A stretch of DNA of 64,000 nt. It comes from G963665975 sp963665975 (GTDB lineage Bacteria > Bacteroidota > Rhodothermia > Rhodothermales > Bin80). Positions 46,437 through 54,991 of this stretch are shown here, in pieces. The notes under the pieces are model-generated. The model searched no databases, was not told the origin of the DNA, and saw only the letters and a list, made by a program, of their open reading frames with translations. The stretch is from contig OY762508.1 in the NCBI GenBank assembly GCA_963665975.1, forward strand, positions 1,302,001-1,366,000, read 5' to 3'. Position 1 is the first letter of the stretch. Each line of letters opens with the position of its first letter. The position numbers and the translations under genes were made by a program.

Positions 46437-46836
46437 CATCCAGAGCGCGCTCGTTGTTGTATTTGGAAGGGCATTTCATAAGGATATGCTCAGCCTCGAA
46501 AATGTCGTTCTCCAGGCGACCTTCGACGACCAGCTTTTCGGCATCCTCAAAACTGGCCGGTTTCGGGTTGGCATACCGCACCTGCCGCACGGCGCCCTGG
46601 TCGTCTTTCATATAAAACGTGAACACGTTACTGTCCCGGTCGTATGTCGTGGCCTTGTCGGCGACCCACGTACCAACAACGTGGGCGCGCGCATTCGTCC
46701 GGGCGGCTTCCTCGAAGTCCATATAGCCGCCAACCTGCTCGCCAAAGCTGAACAGGAGCACCGAGGAGAACGCCAGCAGGGCGAGGATTCCGATAATGGT
46801 CTTGGGTTTCATAGTCGGCTGTACAGGTAAATTCAT
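46375..46836 (-). CDS. ccmE: Cytochrome c maturation haem chaperone CcmE, Cys (CxxxY) variant
   Basis: 153 residues: N-terminal TM at about 13-31 and a periplasmic OB-fold ('FTFYMKDDQGAVRQVRY', 'LVVEGRLENDIFEAEHIL'). CcmE binds haem covalently in the periplasm, normally through the His of HxxxY. Here the motif reads 'KCPSKY' (C122, Y126), so the His is a Cys. Such CxxxY forms are known from Desulfovibrio and archaea. ATGA overlap with ccmD upstream shows translational coupling. It is the last gene of murB-ccmBCDE and overlaps mgtE tail to tail. The start at 46836 is favoured by the overlap; 46812 (MKPK) is an alternative. Confidence 0.9.
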   Translation of the reverse strand: MNLPVQPTMKPKTIIGILALLAFSSVLLFSFGEQVGGYMDFEEAARTNARAHVVGTWVADKATTYDRDSNVFTFYMKDDQGAVRQVRYANPKPASFEDAEKLVVEGRLENDIFEAEHILMKCPSKYNNERALDAMVETAGTGTLPTQKTLPAP

Positions 46837-47021
46837 CTGGATTCCTGCTCGTCCAGTCTACGCTCTAACTGGTCCAGCTTTCGATCACCTCGGTACAGGA
46901 AGAGGATAATCCCGAACCAGATAATCAGTACAACGGCCATGACCACGAAGAGTTTATCGTTCGAGAGCATGGCTTCGTCGAGGCCGGATGCAGCCTGCAG
47001 GATGAAGGTTGCCTGAGTCAT
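46833..47021 (-). CDS. ccmD: CcmD-like small membrane protein
   Basis: 62 residues with one TM at about 24-44 ('LFVVMAVVLIIWFGIILFLY') and a charged coiled tail ('RGDRKLDQLERRLDEQESR'), the layout of CcmD, which helps release holo-CcmE from the CcmABC complex. It lies between ccmC (3 bases away) and ccmE (4-base overlap). The assignment rests on shape and position because CcmD sequences are poorly conserved. Confidence 0.8.
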   Translation of the reverse strand: MTQATFILQAASGLDEAMLSNDKLFVVMAVVLIIWFGIILFLYRGDRKLDQLERRLDEQESR

Positions 47022-47024
47022 GCG

Positions 47025-47771
47025 TTACAGTATCGGTTGGTGGAGTGCTTCGATGCGCTCTTCGATGACGCGAGCCCGCACGCGCTGCGTGTATAGGAGC
47101 CAGCACAGGCCGATGAAGCCAACAATTGCAGGATAGAACACGATACGCATGATGGGGTCGGTTATTTCACTGAACGCCGGGTTGCCTTCCGCCCCGGGAT
47201 GGAGGCTCTCCATCTGTCGCGGCAGCACATACAGCAGAAAAGGAACCGTGACAAAGGCGAACAGATTGTAAACGGCGGCAATGCGGGCGCGTTTCTCAGG
47301 GTCGTCCAAAGCTGTGCGGAGTGCAAAATATGCACCATAGATTAGCACTTGAATAGCCGCCATGGACTGCTTGGGATCAAAATTCCACCAGATATTGGTG
47401 CCTTCGTACCACGTGTAGTGCGCCCAGGTGCTACCGGTAGCCAACCCCAGCAGCCCGAAAACGACCGCCAGGAGCGCCGCCGTGCGGGCCCGAATGTCCC
47501 GGATCGCCTGACCCGTTTGCAACAGCCGCAGCGAATGGTAGGCTGACACGAGCGTGATGGCCATCATCGTAAACCACATGGGCACGTGGAAATACAGATT
47601 ACGCGCGGTGTGCTCAAGCATCTCAATGCGCGGAATGGCCAGCACCCATCCCCCGAAGGAGAAAGCACCGAGGATAACGACCGTCATCCAGATCACCACA
47701 ACGAGCCGGATCACGCGATACTTCGGCACGCGTACCCGGGGCGACGCAATCTCCATACTCAGTCGTTCCAT
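47025..47771 (-). CDS. ccmC: Haem-handling membrane protein CcmC
   Basis: 248 residues, six TM helices. CcmC loads haem onto CcmE at the periplasmic face. The Trp-rich (WWD-type) segment reads 'STWAHYTWYEGTNIWWNFDP', close to the CcmC/CcmF/CcsA signature though with spacing different from E. coli ('GTWWVWDARLT'). Conserved periplasmic histidines flank it ('LYFHVPMW' and 'MESLHPGAEGN'). Overlaps ccmB by 13 bases upstream and ccmD follows after 3 bases. The start ATG at 47771 is set by the overlap. Confidence 0.92.
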   Translation of the reverse strand: MERLSMEIASPRVRVPKYRVIRLVVVIWMTVVILGAFSFGGWVLAIPRIEMLEHTARNLYFHVPMWFTMMAITLVSAYHSLRLLQTGQAIRDIRARTAALLAVVFGLLGLATGSTWAHYTWYEGTNIWWNFDPKQSMAAIQVLIYGAYFALRTALDDPEKRARIAAVYNLFAFVTVPFLLYVLPRQMESLHPGAEGNPAFSEITDPIMRIVFYPAIVGFIGLCWLLYTQRVRARVIEERIEALHQPIL

Positions 47772-48430
47772 ACGTAGTCAAATAGAAGCACGGAAGTGGT
47801 AATCACCACTCCGGCGAAGGCGAAGAGGGCTAACAGGGGATTTAGGGATGCTTCCCATCCCCCCGGGCCTCCCAGGCTCTGATGCGTGGCATCGATTGCG
47901 GAGAGCAAAAGCGGCATGAGAAGCGGAAACAACAGTACCGGAAGAAGCGGCCCACGCCGCGTAGTGCGCGCAATGATGGCCGCCAGGATCGTGGTTGCGC
48001 CGGCTAGTCCCAGGGTCCCCAGGCATAGTGTCAGCATCAGCAGCCAGGGAAGGGTTACCTCTACGTTCAAAAGTAGCACAAAAACGCCGAGAGAAAGCGC
48101 GTTCACCCCCAATCCTACCACAAAATTGAAGAGCAGCTTTCCTGCGTACACCATGCTTCCAGTCGTATGGAGACGCAAGAGCAGCACCGTGCCCTGCTCC
48201 TCTTCGGTGACAAAGCTTCGCCCCAGGCCGACCGCTGCGGCGAACAGGATAACAATCCACAATAGCCCGGCCTGCGCCTGGGCGCTGATATCCTCGCGGC
48301 CGACCGCAATAAGCACGACAAGGAGCGCCGAAAGCACGAACACCATGAGCACGTTCAACGCATAGCGACTGCGCAGTTCGAGCTTCATGTCCTTTACGAG
48401 GACTGCCAACGCGCTGTGTAGCCAGACCAT
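47759..48430 (-). CDS. ccmB: Haem exporter membrane subunit CcmB
   Basis: 223 residues from ATG 48430; the open frame continues far upstream into murB antisense but has no protein character. Six TM helices, with 'LVKDMKLELRSRYALNVLM' at the N-terminus and 'LLWIVILFAAAVGLGRSF' and 'EEEQGTVLLLRLHTTG' typical of CcmB. CcmB is the permease of the CcmAB ABC complex; the ATPase gene ccmA is not adjacent. Eleven bases separate the start from the murB stop, so murB heads the operon. Confidence 0.93.
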   Translation of the reverse strand: MVWLHSALAVLVKDMKLELRSRYALNVLMVFVLSALLVVLIAVGREDISAQAQAGLLWIVILFAAAVGLGRSFVTEEEQGTVLLLRLHTTGSMVYAGKLLFNFVVGLGVNALSLGVFVLLLNVEVTLPWLLMLTLCLGTLGLAGATTILAAIIARTTRRGPLLPVLLFPLLMPLLLSAIDATHQSLGGPGGWEASLNPLLALFAFAGVVITTSVLLFDYVWND

Positions 48431-48441
48431 CGCAGAAAGGA

Positions 48442-49488
48442 TTAGGTGGCGCCAGCCGTCCGCATGGCGGCCCGCTCCTCTGCGGTCACCAGTCCCGGCG
48501 GGCGCGGCAGAAAAACGGGATCTCCCGCAGTGGGAGGGTCGAACTCGCCGATAAAGTCGATTTCGGTCTCGAGGCGATACCCGGTTTCGCGCTCGACTAC
48601 CGTGCGGACATACTCGATAAGGGCCAACAGGTCGGCGCTCCGTCCGCCTCCCTGGTTGATCATAATGTTTGCGTGGCGGTGCGTAATGGTTATCCGGCCG
48701 AACGACGCTCCCTTTAGGCCGCATTCGTCGATCAGGCGCCCTGCCCCGATGCCTTCGATCTTCTTGAAGATCGATCCCACACTGGGCTCCGTGTCCAGCG
48801 GAGGATGTCGCAACGCGCGCCAGTTCAGGTTCGCATGCATGATGGCGCGCATGCGCGCCTCGGTCTCCGGGTGCAACCGAAACGTTGCCGAAAGCACAAC
48901 GTCGTCACAGTCGTGCAGAATGGATTTGTCGTAGCCGAACTCAAAATAGTCCACTCCTACTGTGCGCATCTCGTTTTCCTCGGTGAGTAGGTCTGCTTCC
49001 TCCAGAACTTCTTCTATGAACATGGTCCGGGCGCGTTCTGGGGGCGGCGACAGGAAGTGCAGGTTCTGCCATAAGGCGCCGCCGACCGTCGACGGTATGC
49101 CCACATAGTGCTCGAGGCCGGAAAGGCCTGCTCGGACGGCCTGCTCAATGAGGTCCGGGTAGACGATGGCGCCGCTTTCTGCGCGCAGCAGGCATCGCTC
49201 CGCATCCAACGTAACGCTGCGCGCGGCATTCCGGATGACCAAGCCGCGAAACCCGCGATCGCCAATCACGACATTGGCCCCGAGGCCGAGCAGAAAGTAG
49301 GGAATTCCGTGCGTGCGCGCGCAGCGGAGGGCTGCTACAAGTTCTTCCGCCGTACGAGCTTCGAAGAACAGGTCTGCTGGCCCACCGAGCTTCATGGTCG
49401 TGTAGGAGACCAGTGGCGTGTCTGTACGCAGGCGCCCCTTGCCCACCGCATTTTCGAGGGTGCGGAGCAATATCCGGCTGATCGGCAT
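48442..49488 (-). CDS. murB: UDP-N-acetylenolpyruvoylglucosamine reductase
   Basis: FAD enzyme that makes UDP-MurNAc in peptidoglycan synthesis. 348 residues from ATG 49488; a TTG nine codons upstream is in frame but weaker. FAD-binding motifs 'YTTMKLGGPADLFFEA' and 'LGLGANVVIGDRGFRGLVI', 'GIPSTVGGALWQN', the catalytic Ser segment 'SVGSIFKK' and the C-terminal 'NIMINQGGGRSADLLALIEY' are present. The long middle part between 'GGALWQN' and 'FGYDKSIL' fits the type I-like enzyme. It leads the ccm genes on the minus strand, which is a chance arrangement rather than a shared pathway. Confidence 0.95.
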   Translation of the reverse strand: MPISRILLRTLENAVGKGRLRTDTPLVSYTTMKLGGPADLFFEARTAEELVAALRCARTHGIPYFLLGLGANVVIGDRGFRGLVIRNAARSVTLDAERCLLRAESGAIVYPDLIEQAVRAGLSGLEHYVGIPSTVGGALWQNLHFLSPPPERARTMFIEEVLEEADLLTEENEMRTVGVDYFEFGYDKSILHDCDDVVLSATFRLHPETEARMRAIMHANLNWRALRHPPLDTEPSVGSIFKKIEGIGAGRLIDECGLKGASFGRITITHRHANIMINQGGGRSADLLALIEYVRTVVERETGYRLETEIDFIGEFDPPTAGDPVFLPRPPGLVTAEERAAMRTAGAT

Positions 49489-49625
49489 GGCTGTTTGCTG
49501 CGCTACCAGAATCAATTCATCAAAACGCGCTTACAAGACCCCAACTTCCAGAACGTTCCGCACCACGTGTGCGTTACGCCCGGACGAAGACACCACGACC
49601 CAATCCTCATAGAACACAATAATCG

Positions 49626-50459
49626 ATGGCTACCTCCTATCCCAACCTGACACGCATGATTTCCCGCGCGGCCATTGGCGTGTCCATTTTCCTGGTTATC
49701 TCCGCATTGGCGACCGGGTGTATGACAACTACGATCACTTCTGGCCATGCCGGTGTCCGGTATACTCCGTTTGGGGGCACGGATCTGGATCGCACCTATG
49801 GAGAGGGGCTCAATGTTCATGCGCCCTGGGTGGATGTTATCCGGTACGACGTGCGCGTGCAGGAGCAGTTGGAGAAGAACGAGGCGCTCTCGTCCAACGG
49901 GTTGTCGATCGGGACAGATGTAAGTGTGCGCTGGCGTCCCGTTACCAGCGAGTTGCCCCAGCTTCATACCACGTACGGCGTAGACTATTACCGAAAGCTC
50001 ATACAGCCCGAACTGCGCAGTGTCGTCCGTGAGGTAATCGGACAGTTTACGCCGGAGCAGCTCTACTCCAGCAAGCGAACCGAATTGCAGGAGGAGATAT
50101 TCTCCCTCGTCAACAGGGGTGTTGAAGATGACTTTGTGCAAATCGAGGCTATCCTTATTCGTGATGTGCGGCTTCCTGAGCAGATAAAGGGGGCGATCGA
50201 GGAAAAGTTGAAAGAAGAGCAAGAGGCCGAGCGCTATGAGTACACCATCCAGAAAGAGCGTTTGGAAGCGGAGCGCAAGCGCATCGAGGCGGAGGGCGAA
50301 GCGGCTTACCAGCGTATTATCACGGCCAGCCTCACGACGCAGTTCCTACGCTTCAAGGGCATTGAGGCCACGCAGGAGTTGGCTAATTCTCCCAACAGCA
50401 AGACGGTAATCGTCGGTGGCGGTGGTGACGGGCTGCCGCTGATACTCGGCGGACAGTAG
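49626..50459 (+). CDS. Prohibitin-like SPFH/Band 7 protein with a lipobox
   Basis: 277 residues. SPFH domain at about 36-200 ('GHAGVRYTPFGGTDLDRTYG', 'FTPEQLYSSKRTELQEEIF') and a coiled C-terminal part ('EAERYEYTIQKERLEAERKR'). Close to prohibitins, which form ring scaffolds. Instead of a plain TM anchor its N-terminus reads 'LVISALATGCMTTT', a lipobox with Cys at about residue 32, so the protein is probably a lipoprotein facing the periplasm. Divergent from murB; 43 bases before the MGMT-like gene. Confidence 0.87.
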   Translation: MATSYPNLTRMISRAAIGVSIFLVISALATGCMTTTITSGHAGVRYTPFGGTDLDRTYGEGLNVHAPWVDVIRYDVRVQEQLEKNEALSSNGLSIGTDVSVRWRPVTSELPQLHTTYGVDYYRKLIQPELRSVVREVIGQFTPEQLYSSKRTELQEEIFSLVNRGVEDDFVQIEAILIRDVRLPEQIKGAIEEKLKEEQEAERYEYTIQKERLEAERKRIEAEGEAAYQRIITASLTTQFLRFKGIEATQELANSPNSKTVIVGGGGDGLPLILGGQ

Positions 50460-50502
50460 CATCGTTCGCCAAAGCTATGGCCGCTGACCCTGTCGGAGTG
50501 CG

Positions 50503-50844
50503 ATGGCCCAGGAATCCGAGTCTCGCGGTGATTTCTTCCAGCGCGTGTGGGATGTCGTGGCGCTGATTCCCCGGCAGCGTGTGACCACATACGGCCACAT
50601 TGCAGAGCACCTGGGTGCGCGCAGCGCAGCGCGCAGCGTTGGCTGGGCGCTCCAGGCAGCCAAGCACACCGGGCTTCCGTGCCACCGCGTGGTGAACCGC
50701 TTCGGTGGGCTGTCCGGGGCGAGGCATTTTGGAGGACCGCACATCATGGAGGACCTGCTCCGCAACGAAGGCATCGCCTTCAACGACGACGGATGCGTCG
50801 ATTTGGACCGGCACCTCTGGGTTCCGGGCCCGCAGGATTCGTAG
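50503..50844 (+). CDS. MGMT-family DNA-alkyl binding/repair protein, Cys-retaining short form
   Basis: 113 residues, the C-terminal (catalytic/DNA-binding) module of O6-alkylguanine-DNA alkyltransferase without the N-terminal domain. 'PRQRVTTYGHIAEHLG', 'SARSVGWALQA' and 'LPCHRVVNRFGGLSG' are typical. Most alkyltransferase-like (ATL) proteins replace the active Cys by Trp; here PCHR is intact, so it may still transfer alkyl groups. The ending ('FGGPHIMEDLLRNEGI') resembles short MGMT proteins of Bacteroidota. Confidence 0.85.
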   Translation: MAQESESRGDFFQRVWDVVALIPRQRVTTYGHIAEHLGARSAARSVGWALQAAKHTGLPCHRVVNRFGGLSGARHFGGPHIMEDLLRNEGIAFNDDGCVDLDRHLWVPGPQDS

Positions 50845-50849
50845 GTGTT

Positions 50850-52130
50850 TCAGGAGGCAAGTCTCTCCAGGTCTTGCCAGAAGGCGGGATAGGATACGGC
50901 TGCCGCTGCTGCGCGACGCACCGTAGTCGCGCCTGCGGCAACGAGGCCGGCAATGCCCATGGCCATCCCTATACGATGGTCGCCGAAGCTATCGACAACC
51001 GTTCCCGTCAGCGGCTGCGGACCTGTTACCGCGAAGCCGTCCTCAAACTCTTCGACGACGGCTCCAAGCGCCCGCAGGTTGGTGGTAATGGCGTGGATGC
51101 GGTCTGTTTCCTTGACCCGCAACTCCGCTGCGCCACGGACTTCCATGCGCCCTTCCGCGCAGGCCGCGGCGATGGCCAGAACCGGTATTTCGTCGATCAG
51201 GTTGGGGATAACTGCTCCCCCAATTGAGACGCCGCGCAACTGTGCTGACCGTACGGTCACATCGCCAATCGGTTCGCCGGCCTGCACGCGACGCCTGCGT
51301 ATCCTGATATCTGCTCCCATAGCGCCCAGCACCTCCAAGAGTGCGCAGCGCGAGGGATTCAGCCCTACTCCGGGCATGGTGACGATGCTGTCCGGCGCCA
51401 CTGACCCGCCAACCAGAAAGAACGCCGCAGCTGAAAAGTCCAGGGGGACTTCCCTGTCAACGGCCGGAATATGATGCCCGGGCTCAATGTGAATGCGCCG
51501 CGTGCCGGCGTGGTTCTCTACAGGCAGTCCCAACATGCGCTCGGTATGATCACGGGAGGCGTGTCGCTCAACGACAGTTGTGGTCGAGTCTGCGTACAGC
51601 CCCGCCAAGAGTACGCAAGACTTGACCTGCGCCGAGGCGACGGGTAATGCATACCGGATTCCTGCCAGTCCGTCCGATGGCGCGATGGTGATGGGCGCGT
51701 GCCCGCCTGAAAGCGTGAGCGTTGCCCGCATTAGGCCCAACGGCGTAGCAATCCGCTCCATGGGGCGTCGTGTCAGCGAGGCATCACCTGTAAGCGTACT
51801 GGCAAAGCGCTGGCCAGCCAGTATTCCCGCCAGAAGCCGCATCGTGGTGCCGGAATTGCCACAGTCCAGCGGCGCTGCTGGCGGCTGCAGGCCGTAGAGT
51901 CCCTTGCCCACGATTGTTACGCGACCGGGCTCTTCTTCGCGCATTTCGACGCCCAGTTGCCGCAAGCAGGAGAGCGTCGAGCGGGGATCCGCCGAGATCG
52001 GAAAGCCGGACACAACGGACGACCCGCCTCCCAGGGCCGCAAACAGCGCCGCGCGATGCGCAATCGACTTGTCGGCGGGCAAGATGACCTCGCCGCGCAG
52101 GCTATCTGCTCTTGTAACCGTCTGATCCAT
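50850..52130 (-). CDS. aroA: 3-phosphoshikimate 1-carboxyvinyltransferase (EPSP synthase)
   Basis: Shikimate pathway enzyme joining PEP to shikimate 3-phosphate. 426 residues from ATG 52130, chosen because GGGAGGAT lies just upstream and the product then starts 'MDQTVTRADSLRGEVILPAD'; the frame is open further upstream. 'ADKSIAHRAALFAAL', 'DCGNSGTTMRLLAGIL', 'LTRRPMERI' and 'KETDRIHAITTNLRALG' are the substrate- and PEP-binding motifs. All look intact. Divergent from tatA; tail-to-tail with the MGMT-like gene, 5 bases apart. Confidence 0.96.
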   Translation of the reverse strand: MDQTVTRADSLRGEVILPADKSIAHRAALFAALGGGSSVVSGFPISADPRSTLSCLRQLGVEMREEEPGRVTIVGKGLYGLQPPAAPLDCGNSGTTMRLLAGILAGQRFASTLTGDASLTRRPMERIATPLGLMRATLTLSGGHAPITIAPSDGLAGIRYALPVASAQVKSCVLLAGLYADSTTTVVERHASRDHTERMLGLPVENHAGTRRIHIEPGHHIPAVDREVPLDFSAAAFFLVGGSVAPDSIVTMPGVGLNPSRCALLEVLGAMGADIRIRRRRVQAGEPIGDVTVRSAQLRGVSIGGAVIPNLIDEIPVLAIAAACAEGRMEVRGAAELRVKETDRIHAITTNLRALGAVVEEFEDGFAVTGPQPLTGTVVDSFGDHRIGMAMGIAGLVAAGATTVRRAAAAAVSYPAFWQDLERLAS

Positions 52131-52274
52131 GCCATCCTCCCATTCTGCCATCGCGTGAAACCAGCGAGGCGCAACGCTGTTCTTGTTTGTCCGGGTTTTC
52201 CTCGCGGAACCGGGTATCCTGCCATCGGTACGACCGTTGCAGCAATTCTCCAGCATACCATATGAGGAGTCGCC

Positions 52275-52568
52275 ATGGGAACGCTAGGACCTACCGAAAT
52301 TATTATCATTTTTCTCCTCTTCCTGCTCCTCTTCGGAGCCAAGAGGATCCCGGAAATGGCTCGGGGCCTTGGCAAGGGGATTCGTGAATTCAAGAGTGCT
52401 ACAAATGAAATCTCCCGGGAGCTGACACTTGAGGACAAGCGGCAGCGCTATCAGACGCCTCCCCCCTCCTACCAGCCCCCGGTGCAGCAGCAACCCACAG
52501 CCCCTCCTCCAGCGACGCCGGCTTCCAACCCCGCGACGGAACATTCTGACCCGTCGGTGCAATCGTAG
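52275..52568 (+). CDS. tatA: Sec-independent protein translocase subunit TatA/E
   Basis: 97 residues. TM at about 8-22 ('TEIIIIFLLFLLLFGAKRIP') and amphipathic helix ('MARGLGKGIREFKSATNEI') are the TatA signature, followed by a Pro/Gln-rich tail. TatA forms the Tat pore for folded proteins. Good ribosome-binding site (GAGGAG). gatA follows after 37 bases; tatC is not in the window. Confidence 0.93.
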   Translation: MGTLGPTEIIIIFLLFLLLFGAKRIPEMARGLGKGIREFKSATNEISRELTLEDKRQRYQTPPPSYQPPVQQQPTAPPPATPASNPATEHSDPSVQS

Positions 52569-52605
52569 TGCCGGAGCTTGTAAGCGGGGCTGTCCCGTTT
52601 GTGCC

Positions 52606-54048
52606 ATGTCCTATTTGACGTTTGCCCGCGCCCGACGGGCGCTGGCGAGCGAAGAGACCAGTTGCCAGGAACTGGTCTCTTCGTTTTTGGACGCTATCGC
52701 TTCGCGCGACGACAGCATCAATGCATTCACGTTTGTCGATGACGAGGGGGCCCGCGCCCAGGCTCGCCGTCTGGATGACGCAAGGACCCGAGGGATGTCG
52801 CCGCCCCTCGCCGGACTGGTCCTCGGTGTCAAGGACCTGCTCTGCGTTAAGGACACCGACACGACGTGCGCCTCACGCATATTGTCCGGATTCCGGCCGC
52901 TGTTCGATGCTACGCCGATTGCCAGGCTGCGAAAGGCCGGCGCCATCTTTATCGGCAAGACAAACTGCGATGAGTTCGGAATGGGGTCCTCCAACGAGCG
53001 ATCCTGCTATGGGCCGGTGCAGCATCCGCACCGCAACGGCTTCGCGCCGGGCGGGTCGTCCGGCGGATCGGCGGCAGCCGTGGCGGCCGGACTGTGCCAT
53101 GCGGCGCTCGGAACGGACACCGGCGGCTCCATCCGGCAACCGGCGGCGTTTTGCGGCGTCGTCGGAATGAAGCCGACCTATGGTCGCGTAAGCCGTAACG
53201 GACTGGTTGCCTATGCATCCTCGTTTGATTCTGTCGGCACGCTGTCACACACGATTGAAGACGCAGCCATCGTGCTTGAGGCTATGGCCGGAGTGGACGC
53301 CATGGATGCGACGAGTGCTCCGGTAGCCGTCCCCCATTATACGGATGCGCTGAACGGTGAACTTCGCGGCATGCGCGTCGGGCTTCCTGCCGAATATTAT
53401 GGGGAGGGCCTGGATCCGGACATCCGCTCGATGCTCGAGGATCTTGTGGGGGCACTCCGCGAGGCAGGCGCCGAAGTCCGGCCGGTCACGCTGCCGCACA
53501 CGGAATATGGCGTCGCCACCTATTATATATTGGCTACCGCAGAAGCTTCCAGTAACCTGGCGCGCTTTGACGGGATCCGATACGGCAGGCGTTACGCCGG
53601 AGAGCGGCATGTCGACATCGGGCAGTTATATGCCCGGTCGCGGACGGAAGGATTCGGGCCCGAAGTAAAGCGCCGGATCATGCTCGGCACGTACGTGCTC
53701 TCCTCGGGATACTATGATGCGTATTACGGCAAGGCACAGCGCGTACGGTCACTGATCCGGCAGGATTTTGACACTGCATTCGCGGACGTTGACGTGCTAT
53801 TAACGCCCGTGACACCCACCCCGGGCTTCCGGCTGGGCAGCATGATCGACGATCCGCTCAAAATGTACCTTAGTGATCTCTACACCGTGAGCGCCAATCT
53901 GGCTGGCCTGCCGGGGCTCGTGATTCCCGTCGGAACGCATCCGGGCCCGGATGCATTGCCTGTTGGCGCGCAATTTCTGGCGCGGCCCTTCGAGGAGGCC
54001 CGGCTTCTGCGTATCGGGCAGGTGGCCATGGAGCTGGCCGCAGGATAG
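52606..54048 (+). CDS. gatA: Asp-tRNA(Asn)/Glu-tRNA(Gln) amidotransferase subunit A
   Basis: 480 residues from ATG 52606. GatA releases ammonia from glutamine for the transamidation of misacylated Glu-tRNA(Gln)/Asp-tRNA(Asn). The amidase triad is complete: K76 ('GVKDLLCVKD'), cis-Ser S151 and the Gly/Ser loop ('PGGSSGGSAAAVAAG'), nucleophile S175 ('DTGGSIRQPAAFCG'). Length and spacing match GatA of S. aureus. gatB and gatC are not adjacent, as often in Bacteroidota. Sixty-seven bases separate it from sucD. Confidence 0.95.
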   Translation: MSYLTFARARRALASEETSCQELVSSFLDAIASRDDSINAFTFVDDEGARAQARRLDDARTRGMSPPLAGLVLGVKDLLCVKDTDTTCASRILSGFRPLFDATPIARLRKAGAIFIGKTNCDEFGMGSSNERSCYGPVQHPHRNGFAPGGSSGGSAAAVAAGLCHAALGTDTGGSIRQPAAFCGVVGMKPTYGRVSRNGLVAYASSFDSVGTLSHTIEDAAIVLEAMAGVDAMDATSAPVAVPHYTDALNGELRGMRVGLPAEYYGEGLDPDIRSMLEDLVGALREAGAEVRPVTLPHTEYGVATYYILATAEASSNLARFDGIRYGRRYAGERHVDIGQLYARSRTEGFGPEVKRRIMLGTYVLSSGYYDAYYGKAQRVRSLIRQDFDTAFADVDVLLTPVTPTPGFRLGSMIDDPLKMYLSDLYTVSANLAGLPGLVIPVGTHPGPDALPVGAQFLARPFEEARLLRIGQVAMELAAG

Positions 54049-54115
54049 TGCTTTTCCGCGTCCGGATTCGCGTGTATCTTACGGGCCACCACTTCCTTAC
54101 AAAACAACTACTGGT

Positions 54116-54985
54116 ATGGGCATACTCGTTGGAAAGGACACTCGGCTGGTAGTCCAGGGATTCACCGGCAAGGAAGGCACCTTCCATGCCGGACAAATGA
54201 TGGCTTACGGGACTGTGATCGTAGGTGGGGTAACGCCGGGAAAAGGCGGGCAGATCCATCTTGACCGGCCTGTTTTCCATACCGTGCAGGATGCCGTTGA
54301 CAAGGAGGGGGCGAATACGTCGGTGATCTTCGTTCCGCCGCCCTTTGCAGCAGATGCGATCATGGAGGCCGCCGCGGCAGGCATCGGACTCATCGTGTGC
54401 ATTACGGAAGGCATCCCGACCAGCGACATGATTCGCGTCTGGCATTATGTCAAGGAGACGGGAGCGCGCCTGGTAGGGCCGAACTGTCCTGGCGTGCTAT
54501 CGCCGGGCAGCGCCAAGGTTGGCATCATGCCGGCAATGATTTTCTCGGAAGGCCCGGTGGGCGTCGTCTCCCGGTCCGGCACGCTGACGTACGAAGCAGT
54601 CGACCAACTCACACGGGAGGGGTATGGCCAGAGTACGGCCATCGGGATCGGCGGCGACCCCATCATTGGCACGCGGTTCATCGACGCGTTGCGGCTTTTC
54701 GAGCAGGATCCCGCCACGGAGGCGGTGGTCATGATCGGCGAGATTGGAGGAACCGATGAGGAAGAGGCGGCCGCGTACGTGAAAGAGCACATGACGAAGC
54801 CTGTCTTTGGCTTTATTGCTGGCGCTACCGCCCCACCGGGGCGACGCATGGGGCACGCTGGCGCGATTATCGCAGGTGGCAAAGGCACGGCATCCGAAAA
54901 ATTCGCGGCTCTTGAGTCCGCCGGCGTGGTGGTCGTCCGGAATCCGGCGCTAATCGGACACGCTGTGCGAGAATTCGGATTGTAG
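54116..54985 (+). CDS. sucD: Succinate--CoA ligase alpha subunit
   Basis: 289 residues from ATG 54116. TCA-cycle enzyme subunit: CoA-binding Rossmann fold ('VVQGFTGKEGTFHAGQMMAY', 'VGGVTPGKGG'), 'GPNCPGVLSPG' and the phosphorylated histidine H247 ('GRRMGHAGAII'). The beta subunit gene sucC is not next to it. Five bases before the stop of its frame neighbour: engB starts 7 bases downstream, so the two share a transcript. Confidence 0.96.
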   Translation: MGILVGKDTRLVVQGFTGKEGTFHAGQMMAYGTVIVGGVTPGKGGQIHLDRPVFHTVQDAVDKEGANTSVIFVPPPFAADAIMEAAAAGIGLIVCITEGIPTSDMIRVWHYVKETGARLVGPNCPGVLSPGSAKVGIMPAMIFSEGPVGVVSRSGTLTYEAVDQLTREGYGQSTAIGIGGDPIIGTRFIDALRLFEQDPATEAVVMIGEIGGTDEEEAAAYVKEHMTKPVFGFIAGATAPPGRRMGHAGAIIAGGKGTASEKFAALESAGVVVVRNPALIGHAVREFGL

Positions 54986-54991
54986 GGTGTC

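Noticed and set aside
47759..48724. 321-codon version of CcmB
   Set aside because: The first 98 codons are antisense to murB and Arg-rich; ATG 48430 gives normal CcmB length.
50850..52256. 468-codon version of AroA
   Set aside because: The ribosome-binding site and family N-terminus support the ATG at 52130.
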